From CAZNPW01 sp964575185 (GTDB taxonomy: Bacteria; Pseudomonadota; Alphaproteobacteria; Rhodobacterales; Rhodobacteraceae), in contig CAZNPW010000032.1 in the NCBI GenBank assembly GCA_964575185.1, positions 1-34,563 on the forward strand: a stretch of 34,563 nucleotides of DNA, in the 5' to 3' direction. A program made the translations under genes and the position numbers. Below the pieces are notes generated by a model that saw only the letters and a program-made list of their open reading frames with translations, was not told the DNA's origin and ran no database searches. Shown here piece after piece: positions 1 through 8,410 of this stretch. How positions within the stretch are numbered: position 1 is the stretch's first letter; the number at the start of each line of letters is the position of its first letter.

Positions 1-70
1 CGATGGCGGTCAGCGCCTCGCGGACCTCCTCGAGCTTGAACGGCTTGATCGCTGCAATGATGAGTTTCAC
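1..70 (-). CDS. glnK: PII nitrogen regulatory protein, 5' end only
   Basis: The reverse strand reads from a GTG at 68-70 as (M)KLIIAAIKPFKLEEVREAL and runs off the left edge, so only about 23 residues are visible. This is the conserved N-terminus of PII signalling proteins, which sense 2-oxoglutarate and ATP/ADP and control ammonium transport and nitrogen assimilation. A good ribosome binding site (AGGGGAG) lies a few bases before the GTG. The KLII start is more typical of the amtB-linked paralogue GlnK than of GlnB, but the fragment is too short to be certain. The gene would continue to the left, where an amtB gene would support the GlnK call. It is divergent from the penicillin-binding protein gene. 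Confidence 0.8.
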   Translation of the reverse strand, partial: MKLIIAAIKPFKLEEVREALTAI

Positions 71-195
71 GTCGCTCCCCTTGTGATCGTTGGCGGCGCC
101 GCCGCTGGGGCGGTCCCTCGCCTGTGACAAGGCCGCGCATCACGGCGCGGTGACAAGGAATGCGGCACGGGCCGCCGCGACAACCTGTCCGTCAT

Positions 196-212
196 TGCGC
201 AAATGTTGTGCG
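196..212. promoter_or_regulatory. Imperfect 17-bp dyad resembling an NtrC site
   Basis: TGCGCA-N5-TGTGCG has the 6-5-6 layout and near-match bases of the NtrC consensus TGCACC-N5-GGTGCA. It lies about 126 bp upstream of the PII gene start, a reasonable distance for an NtrC enhancer site. The match is imperfect and no sigma-54 promoter was found between it and the gene. Assignment is inference. Confidence 0.3.
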
Positions 213-272
213 ACGGAAGCAGACCGCCCAAAGAAACGGCACATGCAGAAACCGGCAGCGGTCCGCGCAAGC

Positions 273-301
273 TTACCATCGGCGCTTGAACCCGGTATGC
301 T
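273..301 (+). promoter_or_regulatory. Possible sigma-70-type promoter for the PBP gene
   Basis: TTACCA at 273-278 and TATGCT at 296-301 are separated by 17 bases and each matches four of six consensus positions. Transcription would start near 308, about 30 bases before the PBP ATG. Weak by sequence alone. Confidence 0.3.
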
Positions 302-339
302 AACGGGCAACACACACGCGGCAAAGCGGGCGGGCAGGC

Positions 340-2490
340 ATGGCAGGATCGGACAGGGGGCGCGGGACGCTCGTCGCGGACAGGCGGTATGGCAAGACGC
401 CGCAGCCGCCGAAGCCGGCACGGCCGCCCCGCGCGGGCGCCGCGCCGCGCAGACGCGGGCTTGCGGGCCGGATCGTGACCGGCATCTTCCGCATCCTCTG
501 GGGCGCGGCCTGGCGCGGCACGGTCGTGCTGGCCGTGCTGCTCGGCGGCTGGGTCGCCATCATCCATTCCACCTTGCCCGAGGCCTCCGCGCTGATGGAC
601 GGGCGGGCGCGCGGGTCGGTCACGATGCTCGACGTGGGCGGCCAGCCCTACGCCTGGCGCGGCGAGACCTTCCAGGACATCGCCGCCGACACCGTGTCGC
701 CCAACCTCCTGAACGCGGTCGTGGCGACCGAGGACAAGCGGTTCTTCCAGCACGTCGGCGTCAGCCCGCGCGGCATCGTCAGCGCGATCCGCATCAACAT
801 GCGCGAGGGCCGGGGGCCGCTCGAGGGCAACGGCGGGTCGACCATCACGCAGCAGGTGGCGAAGCTTCTGTGCCTCGGCGTCGCCTACGACCCGACGCAG
901 TGGGACTCCGAGTCCGCCTACGAGGACGACTGCCGCCGCGGCGGCATCCTGCGCAAGATCAAGGAGGTGCCCTATGCCCTGGCGATGGAGTGGAAATACT
1001 CCAAGGCCGAGATCCTGACGATCTACCTCAACCGCGCCTACCTGGGCGCGGGGGCGCGGGGCTTCGAGGCGGCGGCGCAGCGGTATTTCGGCAAGTCGGC
1101 GCGCGACGTGACGCCGGCCGAGGCGGCGATGCTGGCGGGCCTGCTGCAGGCCCCGAGCCGCTTCGCGCCGACCAACAGCCTGGAACGGGCGCAGAACCGG
1201 GCCGCGGTCGTGATCGGCCTGATGGCCGAGCAGGGCTACCTGACCCCGGCCCAGGCCGCCGACGCGCTGGCCAACCCCGCGGTCCTGAGCGAGGCGGCGG
1301 CCACCCGGTCGGGCGGGTTCTTCGCCGACTGGGTGATGGAGACGATGCCCGACTTCCTCGCCCGCAAGACGACCGAGGACGTGACGGTGCAGACCACGCT
1401 CGACCCCCGGGTGCAGCGCGCCGCCGAGGAGGCGCTGGCCTGGACCTTCGCGAACAAGGCGACGGAGGAGGTGGCCGGGGCGCAGGCGGCGATCGTGGTG
1501 ATGAGCGCCGACGGCGCGGTGCGGGCCATGGTCGGGGGGCGGCAGACGGTGGAGGCGGGGGCGTTCAACCGCGCCACCCAGGCGCTGCGCCAGACCGGCA
1601 GCGCCTTCAAGCCCTTCATCTATGCCGTGGCGCTCGACCTGGGCTACAGCCCGGAGGATTTCGTCGAGGACACGCCCCTGACGGTCAACATCCCGGGGTC
1701 CGGGCCGTGGTCGCCGTCGAACTACGACAACAAGTTCAAGGGCATGATCACCCTGACCCAGGCCCTGCGGGAAAGCCGGAACATCCCTGCGGTGCGGGTG
1801 GCGATGGCGGTGGGACTCGACCCGGTGCGCGCGGTGGCGAGCCAGTTCGGCATCGCCTCAAACATGGCGCCGGGGCCCGCGCTGGCGCTCGGCGCGTCGG
1901 AATCGACGCTGATCGAGATGACGGGGGCCTATGCGGGCATCCTGAACGGCGGGTCGTCGGTCACGCCCTACGGCCTGTCCGAGGTGCGGGTGAAGGGCGA
2001 CGACACGCCGCTGATCGGCCAGGCGGGGGGGATCAACGAGCGCGTCATCAGCGAACGCGCGGCGGGCGAGCTGATCTACATGATGACGCAGGTGATCGAG
2101 GACGGCACCGGCAGGCGCGCCAAGCTCGACCGCGAGGCGGCGGGCAAGACCGGCACCACCAACAGCTTCCGCGACGCCTGGTTCGTGGGCTTCACCGCCG
2201 ATTACGTGGTGGGGGTGTGGACGGGCAACGACGACAACAGCCCGCTGAAGGGCGTGACCGGCGGCGGCCTTCCGGCCGAGATCTGGCGCGAGGTCATGGT
2301 GCGGGTGAACGAAGGCGTGCCGCCCCGGCCGCTGCCGATGATCGTGCCCGCGCCGCGCGCCGCGCCGCTGGCCGCGGCGGGCCTGTCGCCCGGCGTGCTG
2401 GAGCCGGAACCCTCGCAGCCGGTGATGAACCCCTCGTCCACCGATGTCGAGGCGCTCTTGCAGGACATCCTGCGCCAGCGCCAGAACTAG
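340..2490 (+). CDS. Class A penicillin-binding protein (PBP1A/1B family)
   Basis: A 716-residue bifunctional peptidoglycan synthase that polymerises glycan strands and cross-links peptides at the outer face of the inner membrane. The N-terminus is cytoplasmic and rich in Arg and Pro (1-43), followed by one membrane segment (about 44-76). The glycosyltransferase domain has the catalytic Glu at 131 in ATEDKRFF and the GGSTITQQ motif. The transpeptidase domain has the nucleophile Ser421 in SAFK, SRN at 479-481 and KTG at 603-605, so all active-site motifs are intact. It is shorter than typical PBP1A (about 800 residues or more) and lacks a large inserted domain between the two catalytic parts. 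The ATG at 340 lies just before the basic N-terminus. Its 3' end faces mlaC across a hairpin. Confidence 0.93.
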   Translation: MAGSDRGRGTLVADRRYGKTPQPPKPARPPRAGAAPRRRGLAGRIVTGIFRILWGAAWRGTVVLAVLLGGWVAIIHSTLPEASALMDGRARGSVTMLDVGGQPYAWRGETFQDIAADTVSPNLLNAVVATEDKRFFQHVGVSPRGIVSAIRINMREGRGPLEGNGGSTITQQVAKLLCLGVAYDPTQWDSESAYEDDCRRGGILRKIKEVPYALAMEWKYSKAEILTIYLNRAYLGAGARGFEAAAQRYFGKSARDVTPAEAAMLAGLLQAPSRFAPTNSLERAQNRAAVVIGLMAEQGYLTPAQAADALANPAVLSEAAATRSGGFFADWVMETMPDFLARKTTEDVTVQTTLDPRVQRAAEEALAWTFANKATEEVAGAQAAIVVMSADGAVRAMVGGRQTVEAGAFNRATQALRQTGSAFKPFIYAVALDLGYSPEDFVEDTPLTVNIPGSGPWSPSNYDNKFKGMITLTQALRESRNIPAVRVAMAVGLDPVRAVASQFGIASNMAPGPALALGASESTLIEMTGAYAGILNGGSSVTPYGLSEVRVKGDDTPLIGQAGGINERVISERAAGELIYMMTQVIEDGTGRRAKLDREAAGKTGTTNSFRDAWFVGFTADYVVGVWTGNDDNSPLKGVTGGGLPAEIWREVMVRVNEGVPPRPLPMIVPAPRAAPLAAAGLSPGVLEPEPSQPVMNPSSTDVEALLQDILRQRQN

Positions 2491-2523
2491 CCACCCGGCG
2501 GCACCGCGGCGGACAGCGCGGGG

Positions 2524-2545
2524 CGCGCCCGCGGCGACGGGCGCG
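2524..2545. terminator. GC-rich hairpin between convergent PBP and mlaC genes
   Basis: CGCGCCCG (2524-2531) and CGGGCGCG (2538-2545) form a perfect 8-bp stem with a 6-base loop, 33 bases after the PBP stop and 23 bases from the mlaC stop. There is no T tract on either strand. Its position suggests a shared transcription end or an RNA-stabilising hairpin. Confidence 0.4.
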
Positions 2546-2568
2546 GGCCGCAGCGGACGCGCGCGCGG

Positions 2569-3177
2569 TCAGGAGGTCTGCAGCGCCGCGGTCAGCCGGT
2601 CGATGTCGCCGCCCTGGGCATCGAGCATCGCGCCGATCTCGGCGCGTTCCGAGGCGAGCATGTTCACGCCTTCGATGATGATGTTGAAGAACAGGTTCTT
2701 CCCCGACCGGTCCGAGACGTGCCACCGCAGGTCGAAGGGCTGTTCGCCCTGCAGGTAGGCGACCGAGACGACCTCGAAGAACGACTTCACCGGGCGGGCG
2801 TCGGTGACCTCGATCTTGCCGCCGATGAACTCGCGGAAGCGGCGGCCGTACTTGCGGCTGACGTAGCCCTGGTAGGCCTGGGTGAAGGCCTGCATCTGCG
2901 CTGCGGAGGCGCTGCGCGCGGCAGGGCCGAGCGCCGAGCGGGCGATCGTCGGCACGTCGGCGTAGCGGGCGAAGATGCGTTCGAAATCGGCATACATCGC
3001 CGTTTCGGACTTGCCCGAGTTGATCGTCGCGTTGACCTCGCCGATGGCCCGGTCGATCAGCGCCCGCGCCTCGTCGACCGCCAGCGCCCGCGCCGGGCCG
3101 GCCATGAACCCCGCCCCGGCCAGCAGGCTGCCGGCCACGAAGGTGCGGCGCGAGAGGGGGAAGTTACTGTTCGGCAT
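2569..3177 (-). CDS. mlaC: MlaC/Ttg2D-family phospholipid-binding periplasmic protein
   Basis: A 202-residue exported protein of the ABC-type toluene tolerance/MlaC family, which carries phospholipids between MlaA at the outer membrane and the inner-membrane MlaFEDB complex to preserve outer-membrane lipid asymmetry. The N-terminus has SRRTFVAG followed by a hydrophobic stretch ending near ARALA, which fits a twin-arginine signal peptide. The mature part has the family pattern: a DFERIFARYADV region, then the YVSRKYGRRFREF helix, then strands including DLRWHVSDRSGKNLFFNIIIEGVN. The start at 3177 overlaps the 3' end of mlaA by 14 bases, so the two are translationally linked. A longer reading frame to 3357 is only overlap with mlaA. 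Confidence 0.9.
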   Translation of the reverse strand: MPNSNFPLSRRTFVAGSLLAGAGFMAGPARALAVDEARALIDRAIGEVNATINSGKSETAMYADFERIFARYADVPTIARSALGPAARSASAAQMQAFTQAYQGYVSRKYGRRFREFIGGKIEVTDARPVKSFFEVVSVAYLQGEQPFDLRWHVSDRSGKNLFFNIIIEGVNMLASERAEIGAMLDAQGGDIDRLTAALQTS

Positions 3178-3940
3178 AGGGATCCTCGTAGGGGTCGATG
3201 GCCGCGCCGTCGTCGCCGGTCTGGCCGAGCTCGAACCGGCGGTTCTGGACATACAGGAGCTTGGACTGAGCATAGCTGTCCGCGCTGTCGTACAACACCC
3301 CGTCGATCGTTTCGGCGAAACGGTAGCGATCACCAAGCCGCGAGCCGACCTCGGCACCGGCCACCGCCCGGGCCGGATCGCCCGCGAGCAGCCGCGTCGG
3401 GTTGGTCGCGATGTCGACCAGGCGGCCCACCGCGTCGCGTTCGGTCGACGGGCCGAACAGCGGCAGTTCGACGTAGTTGCCCTCGGCCGCGCCCCAGACG
3501 TAGAGCGTCTCGCCGAAGTCGGTCTGGGGGCGCGGCAGCCCCAGGCCCGTCGCCGGGTCGAAGAGGCCGCCCACCCCCGCCGTCAGGTTGACGGCAAAGC
3601 GCAGCACGTTCAGCGCCGCGAGGTCGGGCTTGCCCTGCAGGACGAAGTTCACCACGTCGCCCGGCGCCTCGGCGTTCTCGGCGAAGTTGCCGATGCCCTG
3701 GCGGACCGGCCCCGGCACCACCGTGCCGTAGACCTGCGAGGCCGGCCGGACCAGCGCGGTGTCGATCCCCTTGTTGAGCCGATGGACCGCGCGGTTCACA
3801 TTTTCGTTCGGATCGGGTATCGTGGGCGGAACCGGCGGGGCCGCGCAGGCCGACAGAAAGACGGTGCCCGCGACAATCATGCCAAAATGTTGCCATCTCT
3901 TTCCGGTTTGGCAAGAATTGGATGGAATGAGATTGACCAT
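3164..3940 (-). CDS. mlaA: MlaA/VacJ-family outer-membrane lipoprotein
   Basis: Lipoprotein of the VacJ family that removes misplaced phospholipids from the outer leaflet of the outer membrane and passes them to MlaC. From the start at 3940 (258 residues) there is a basic N-region, a hydrophobic stretch and a lipobox LSAC with the lipidated Cys at 32. Family landmarks follow: DPNENVNRAVHRLNKGID, VVNFVLQGKP, the FAVNLTAGVGGLFDPAT block and GLPRPQTDFGETLYVWG. The C-terminal tail is acidic. The start is uncertain: an ATG at 3958 adds six residues, and an ATG at 3880 gives a very short signal peptide without a positive charge, although AT-rich promoter-like DNA lies just upstream of that one. It leads a two-gene unit with mlaC. 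Confidence 0.9.
   Translation of the reverse strand: MVNLIPSNSCQTGKRWQHFGMIVAGTVFLSACAAPPVPPTIPDPNENVNRAVHRLNKGIDTALVRPASQVYGTVVPGPVRQGIGNFAENAEAPGDVVNFVLQGKPDLAALNVLRFAVNLTAGVGGLFDPATGLGLPRPQTDFGETLYVWGAAEGNYVELPLFGPSTERDAVGRLVDIATNPTRLLAGDPARAVAGAEVGSRLGDRYRFAETIDGVLYDSADSYAQSKLLYVQNRRFELGQTGDDGAAIDPYEDPYAEQ
3890..3914. promoter_or_regulatory. Inverted repeat TTGCCA-N13-TGGCAA at the mlaA 5' end
   Basis: A perfect 6-bp inverted repeat with a 13-base spacer in an AT-richer stretch (about 3875-3935). If mlaA starts at 3880 it lies 10-34 bases upstream, in an operator or leader position; if mlaA starts at 3940 it is coding. The regulator is unknown. Confidence 0.25.
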
Positions 3941-4074
3941 GCGGCGTCGCCCCGTCACTGCGCCCCGGACCTCGGGACCCGTGCTTACGGCGCGGCGGGG
4001 CCGATGACAACGGGGCCGGGGGTCACGATTCGGGACCCGCGTGGATTTCTGCCGGTGGCGGAGAAGGGCAGGAC

Positions 4075-5811
4075 ATGTCGAGACCGGAGTTTGCCCGCGG
4101 CGATGCCGAACTGAAGGCCGCCCGCGCCGACCAGACGCCGGTGCTGGTCGCGGTCATGGTCTTCTCCACGCTCGTCAACCTGCTGATGCTGACCGGGCCG
4201 CTCTACATGCTCCAGGTCTACGACCGCGTGCTGGGCAGCCAGTCGGTGCCGACGCTGGTTGCGCTGACCGGGCTCATCACCTTCCTGTTCCTGGCCATGG
4301 GCTTCCTCGACCACGCGCGGGGCCGGATCATGGCGCGCATCGGGGCCAAGATCCAGGAGCGGCTCGACCGGCGCGTGTTCCAGGCGAGCGTCCGGCGGAT
4401 GACGGTGAACCCGGGCGACCAGACCGCGCTCGCGGCGCAGCGGGATCTCGAGGCGATCCAGCGGCTCTGGGCCTCGCCGGTGCTGCTGGCGATCTTCGAC
4501 ATCCCGTGGACGCCGCTCTTCTTCGGCGCGATCTTCATCTTCCACCCCTGGATGGGCTGGCTGGCGGTCGCCGGGGGCGCGGTGCTGATCGCGGTCACCT
4601 GGCTGAACCAGCGGCTGACCGAGGGGCCGCTGAACCGCACCAACAACCTCGCCATGCAGGCGGAACGCTACGCCGACAACCTCAAGGCCGAATCGGAGGT
4701 GATCCAGGCGCTGGGGATGCAGTCGGCGGGCTTCGACCGCTGGCAGCGCGCACGCGGCACGGCGCTGGGGCAGGCGATCCAGGCGGCGGACCTCGCGGGC
4801 GTGTTCGGGTCGGTGACGAAGACCTTCCGGCTGTTCCTGCAGTCGGCGATGCTCGGCCTCGGCGCCTGGCTCGTCCTGCGGGGGGAGCTGTCGGCGGGCG
4901 CGATGATCGCGGGCTCGATCCTGATGGGCCGCGCGCTCGCGCCGGTCGAACAGTCGATCGGCCAGTGGGCCGTCGTGACCCGCGCGCGGGAGGCGCGGGG
5001 CCGGCTGGCCGAGCTTCTGTCGCGCACGCCCACCGAGCCGGAGCGCACGAAGCTGCCCCGCCCCCGCGCCATCCTCGAGGCGCAGAACCTGACCGTGGTG
5101 CCGCCGGGCGAGCAGCAGGCGGTGCTGCGGATGGTCAGCTTCCGGCTGGAGCCGGGGCAGGCGCTGGGCGTCATCGGGCCGTCGGGGTCGGGCAAGTCGA
5201 CGCTCGCGCGGACGCTGACCGGCGTGTGGCGGCCGGCGGGGGGCAAGGTGCGGCTCGACGGCGCGACGCTCGACCAGTACGACCCCGACGTGCTCGGCAG
5301 CTACATCGGCTATCTGCCGCAGCGGGTGACGCTGTTCGACGGCACCATCGCCGAGAACATCGCGCGGCTGTCGCCGACGCCCGACCCGCAGAAGGTGGTG
5401 GAGGCGGCGCAGAAGGCCGCCGCGCACGACATGATCCTGAAGCTGCCCGAAGGCTACGACACCCGCGTCGCCACGCTGGGCGGAAGGCTGTCGGGCGGGC
5501 AGATCCAGCGCATCGGCCTCGCGCGCGCGCTGTATGGCGACCCGGTGCTGCTGGTGCTGGACGAGCCGAACTCGAACCTCGACAACGAAGGGTCGATGGC
5601 GCTGAACATCGCGATCCGGTCGATGAAGGACGCCGGCCGCGCGATCCTCATCATGGCGCACCGGCCGGCCGCGATCCAGGAGTGCGACCTGCTCCTCGTG
5701 CTCGAGGACGGCACCCGCCGCGCCTTCGGCCCGCGCGACCAGGTCCTGCGCGACATGGTCAAGAACCACACCGAGATCGTGCGGGCGACCGGCCCGGGGG
5801 GCGTGACATGA
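4075..5811 (+). CDS. Type I secretion ABC transporter, permease and ATPase (PrtD/PrsD type)
   Basis: A 578-residue inner-membrane exporter half-molecule. The N-terminal half has the six-helix transmembrane domain, starting with the family pattern LLMLTGPLYMLQVYDRVLGSQS. The C-terminal half is the ATPase: Walker A GPSGSGKS at 368-375, signature LSGGQ at 472-476, Walker B ending in Asp496-Glu497, and a switch His in IMAHRP. All catalytic motifs are intact. There is no peptidase C39 domain, so this is the protease/RTX-exporter type rather than a leader-cleaving bacteriocin exporter. The ATG follows a GCAGGA ribosome binding site and overlaps the adaptor gene in ATGA. No substrate gene is adjacent; two RTX proteins occur elsewhere in the window. 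The outer-membrane TolC partner is not present here. Confidence 0.94.
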   Translation: MSRPEFARGDAELKAARADQTPVLVAVMVFSTLVNLLMLTGPLYMLQVYDRVLGSQSVPTLVALTGLITFLFLAMGFLDHARGRIMARIGAKIQERLDRRVFQASVRRMTVNPGDQTALAAQRDLEAIQRLWASPVLLAIFDIPWTPLFFGAIFIFHPWMGWLAVAGGAVLIAVTWLNQRLTEGPLNRTNNLAMQAERYADNLKAESEVIQALGMQSAGFDRWQRARGTALGQAIQAADLAGVFGSVTKTFRLFLQSAMLGLGAWLVLRGELSAGAMIAGSILMGRALAPVEQSIGQWAVVTRAREARGRLAELLSRTPTEPERTKLPRPRAILEAQNLTVVPPGEQQAVLRMVSFRLEPGQALGVIGPSGSGKSTLARTLTGVWRPAGGKVRLDGATLDQYDPDVLGSYIGYLPQRVTLFDGTIAENIARLSPTPDPQKVVEAAQKAAAHDMILKLPEGYDTRVATLGGRLSGGQIQRIGLARALYGDPVLLVLDEPNSNLDNEGSMALNIAIRSMKDAGRAILIMAHRPAAIQECDLLLVLEDGTRRAFGPRDQVLRDMVKNHTEIVRATGPGGVT

Positions 5812-7109
5812 GCGAACCCCGCAAGTGGTCCACCGCCCGGCCCATGTGGATCGGCGTCGTCACCACGGTCGTCCTCGTCGCGGGCTTCGGCTGGTGGTCG
5901 GTCGGCACCCGCATCGCCGGGGCCGTCATCACCTCGGGCCAGATCGAGGTGGAACAGCGCCGCCAGCTCGTGAACCACCCCGACGGCGGCATCGTCGCCG
6001 AGATCGACGTGGCCGACGGCCAGACCGTCGCCGCGGGCGATCTGCTGATCCGGCTCGACGGGTCCGAACTGCGGTCGGAACTCGCCATCGTCGAGGGGCA
6101 GCTGTTCGAGATCATGGCCCAGCGCGCCCGGCTCGAGGCCGAGCGCGACGGTGACGCGGGGCTGACCTTCGGCGACGAGCTCGTCACCGTGTCCGCGACC
6201 CGCGCGGAGGTGCAGAACCTGATGACCGGGCAGGAGAACCTCTTCGCCGCCCGGCGCGAGACCCTGGCGCGGCAGACCGAACAGCTCGACCGCCGCATCG
6301 GCCAGATCGATTCGCAGGTCGAGGGGATCACGGCGCAGGTCACGGCGCTCGGCACCCAGCTCGCGCTGATCGAACGGGAACTCGCCGACCAGCAGGGGCT
6401 GCTCGACAAGGGCCTCGCGCAGGCGAGCCGGGTGCTCGCGCTCGAACGCGAGCAGGCCTCGCTGCAGGGCCAGGCGGGCGAGCTGCGCGCCTCGGCCGCG
6501 CAGGCCGAAGGCCGCAAGACCGAGGTGGAGCTGGAGATCCTGCGTCTCGCCGACGCCCGGCGCGAGGAGGCGAACGCGCAGCTGCGCGACATCGGCGCGC
6601 GCGAGCTTGAACTTTCCGAACGCCGCCGGGTGCTGAACGAACGCATCGCCCGGCTCGACATCCGCGCCCCGGTGGCGGGCATCGTCCTCGGCCTGGCCGT
6701 CACCACCCCGCGCTCGGTGATCCGCCCGGCCGAACCGCTGCTCTACATCATCCCGCAGGACCGTCCGCTGGTCATCGCGGCCCAGGTCTCGCCCATCAAC
6801 GTCGACGAAATCCGCGTCGGGCAGGAGGTCAAGCTGCTGTTTCCCGCCTTCAGCGCCCGGACCACGCCCGAACTGCGGGGCCGCGTCACCATGGTCTCGG
6901 CCGACGCGCTGACCGACCAGCGCACGCAGGCGAACTTCTACCGCGCCGAAATCGAGCTGTCCCCGGGCGAGTCCGAAAAGCTCGGCGACGTGACGCTTTT
7001 GCCCGGAATGCCGGTCGAGGCCTTCATCCAGACCGACGAACGCACGCCGATGGCCTATCTGGTGAAGCCCTTCACCGACTACTTCGTACGCGCCTTCCGC
7101 GAAGGCTGA
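5808..7109 (+). CDS. HlyD-family type I secretion periplasmic adaptor
   Basis: A 433-residue membrane-fusion protein that links the preceding ABC exporter to an outer-membrane TolC-type channel. It has a short cytoplasmic start, one membrane segment (about 13-31), a lipoyl-like half-motif (GGIVAEIDVADGQTVAAG), a long Arg/Glu/Gln-rich coiled-coil region (about residues 85-285), the second lipoyl half (RLDIRAPVAGIVLGL) and a beta-barrel C-terminal domain containing the typical VSPINVDEIRVGQEVKL. The start overlaps the exporter stop (ATGA), which indicates translational coupling and a two-gene operon. It ends 53 bases before the ridA-like gene. Confidence 0.94.
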   Translation: MSEPRKWSTARPMWIGVVTTVVLVAGFGWWSVGTRIAGAVITSGQIEVEQRRQLVNHPDGGIVAEIDVADGQTVAAGDLLIRLDGSELRSELAIVEGQLFEIMAQRARLEAERDGDAGLTFGDELVTVSATRAEVQNLMTGQENLFAARRETLARQTEQLDRRIGQIDSQVEGITAQVTALGTQLALIERELADQQGLLDKGLAQASRVLALEREQASLQGQAGELRASAAQAEGRKTEVELEILRLADARREEANAQLRDIGARELELSERRRVLNERIARLDIRAPVAGIVLGLAVTTPRSVIRPAEPLLYIIPQDRPLVIAAQVSPINVDEIRVGQEVKLLFPAFSARTTPELRGRVTMVSADALTDQRTQANFYRAEIELSPGESEKLGDVTLLPGMPVEAFIQTDERTPMAYLVKPFTDYFVRAFREG

Positions 7110-7162
7110 CCTTGCCGCCCGCCTTCGCCGGGGCTAGCGTCCCGGCGGACAGGAGGCCCTCC

Positions 7163-7639
7163 ATGCACGCGCCCGCCTTGCACCCGATCGACGCCCGCCT
7201 GAGCGAACTCGGCCTCACGCTGCCCGACGCGCCGCCCCCGGCCGCGAACTACGTGCCCGCGGTGGTGGCGGGTGGGATGGTGTGGATCTCGGGCCAGATC
7301 AGCCGCGACGCCGCAGGGCTCGTCACCGGAAAGCTCGGCGCGGACCTCGACGTCGGCCAGGGCGCGGCGGCGGCGCGGACCTGCGCCATCGCGATCCTCG
7401 CGCAGCTCAAGGCCGCGGTCGGCGGCGACTGGGCGCGCGTCGCCCGCGCGGTCAAGCTGACGGGCTTCGTCAACTCCACCCCCGATTTCACCGACCAGCC
7501 GAAGGTCATCAACGGCGCCTCGGACCTGCTTGTCGCGGTGATGGGGGACGCCGGCCGCCATGCCCGGTCCGCCGTCAGCGCGCCGAGCCTGCCCCTGGGC
7601 GTCGCGGTCGAGGTCGAGGCGGTCTTCGCGCTGGCATGA
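7163..7639 (+). CDS. RidA (YjgF/YER057c/UK114) family protein
   Basis: A 158-residue RidA-type protein. Family members hydrolyse reactive enamine/imine intermediates such as 2-aminoacrylate; this longer group has a conserved N-terminal extension and its substrate is less certain. Seen are the N-terminal IDARLSELGLTLPDAPPPAANYVPAV region, the VWISGQI core, and KLTGFVNSTPDFTDQPKVINGASDLL. The ATG at 7163 is chosen because AGGAGG lies 6 bases before it; an upstream TTG at 7112 lacks such support. The stop overlaps the following phosphodiesterase start (ATGA). Confidence 0.9.
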   Translation: MHAPALHPIDARLSELGLTLPDAPPPAANYVPAVVAGGMVWISGQISRDAAGLVTGKLGADLDVGQGAAAARTCAIAILAQLKAAVGGDWARVARAVKLTGFVNSTPDFTDQPKVINGASDLLVAVMGDAGRHARSAVSAPSLPLGVAVEVEAVFALA

Positions 7640-8397
7640 CGGCCTTCCTGCGCCGCCGCCCCTTCGCCCACCGCGCGCTGCACGGGGCCGGGCGGCCCGA
7701 GAACTCGCCCGCCGCCATCGCGGCCGCCATCGCGGCGGGCTACGGCATCGAATGCGACGTCCAGCTTTCGGCCGACGGCCAGGCGATGGTGTTCCATGAC
7801 GAGACGCTCGACCGCCTGACCGCCGCGACCGGCCCCCTCGCCGCCCGCCCCGCCGCCGCCCTGCAGACGATCGCGCTGCGCGGCGGGACCGACACCATCC
7901 CGACCTTGCGCCAGGTGCTGGCGCAGGTCGGGGCCTCCGTGCCGCTGCTGATCGAGATCAAGGACCAGACCGGCGCCATGGCCGCCACCGACGGGCGGCT
8001 GGAGCATGCGACCGCCGCCGCGCTGCAGGGCTACCGGGGCGAGGTCGCGGTCATGTCCTTCAACCCCCACGCCATCGCGGCCTTCACCCGCGCCGCCCCG
8101 GGCATCCCGGTCGGGCTGACGACCAGCGCGTATGACCCGGCCGACTGGGCCCCGCTGCCCGCCGCCACCTGCGACCGGCTGCGCGCGATCCCCGATGCCG
8201 ACCGCTTGCCCCTGTCCTTCATCAGCCACGAGGCCCCCGACCTGCCCCGCCCGCGCGTCGCGAGCCTGAAGGCGCGCGGCCTCGCGGTGCTGTGCTGGAC
8301 GATCACCTCCGCGCCACAGGAAGCGCAAGCCCGCGTGATCGCCGACAACATCACCTTCGAAGGCTACGCCGCCCGGCTTGACCCTGGCCCGGCCTGA
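7636..8397 (+). CDS. Glycerophosphodiester phosphodiesterase family protein
   Basis: A 253-residue GDPD-family TIM-barrel enzyme expected to cleave glycerophosphodiesters to sn-glycerol-3-phosphate and an alcohol. The catalytic and metal-binding set is visible: HR in FAHRALHG, the EN pair in GRPENS, ECD in GIECDVQL and the catalytic HDE in VFHDETLDRLT; a later EIK motif also binds metal in the family. There is no signal peptide, so a cytoplasmic enzyme is likely. It overlaps the ridA-like gene by four bases and is followed by a 72-base gap with a palindromic repeat before the DUF482 gene. Confidence 0.9.
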   Translation: MTAFLRRRPFAHRALHGAGRPENSPAAIAAAIAAGYGIECDVQLSADGQAMVFHDETLDRLTAATGPLAARPAAALQTIALRGGTDTIPTLRQVLAQVGASVPLLIEIKDQTGAMAATDGRLEHATAAALQGYRGEVAVMSFNPHAIAAFTRAAPGIPVGLTTSAYDPADWAPLPAATCDRLRAIPDADRLPLSFISHEAPDLPRPRVASLKARGLAVLCWTITSAPQEAQARVIADNITFEGYAARLDPGPA

Positions 8398-8410
8398 GCC
8401 ACCCTCTCCT

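Noticed and set aside
125..158. Direct repeat TGACAAGG (125-132 and 151-158) upstream of the PII gene
   Set aside because: Only 8 bases, no matching promoter spacing on either strand, and no known regulator for it.
90..2678. An 862-codon plus-strand frame over the PBP gene, and similar frames over the exporter genes and pnp
   Set aside because: Low-complexity Arg/Gly/Ala translations in a different phase from a gene with intact catalytic motifs.
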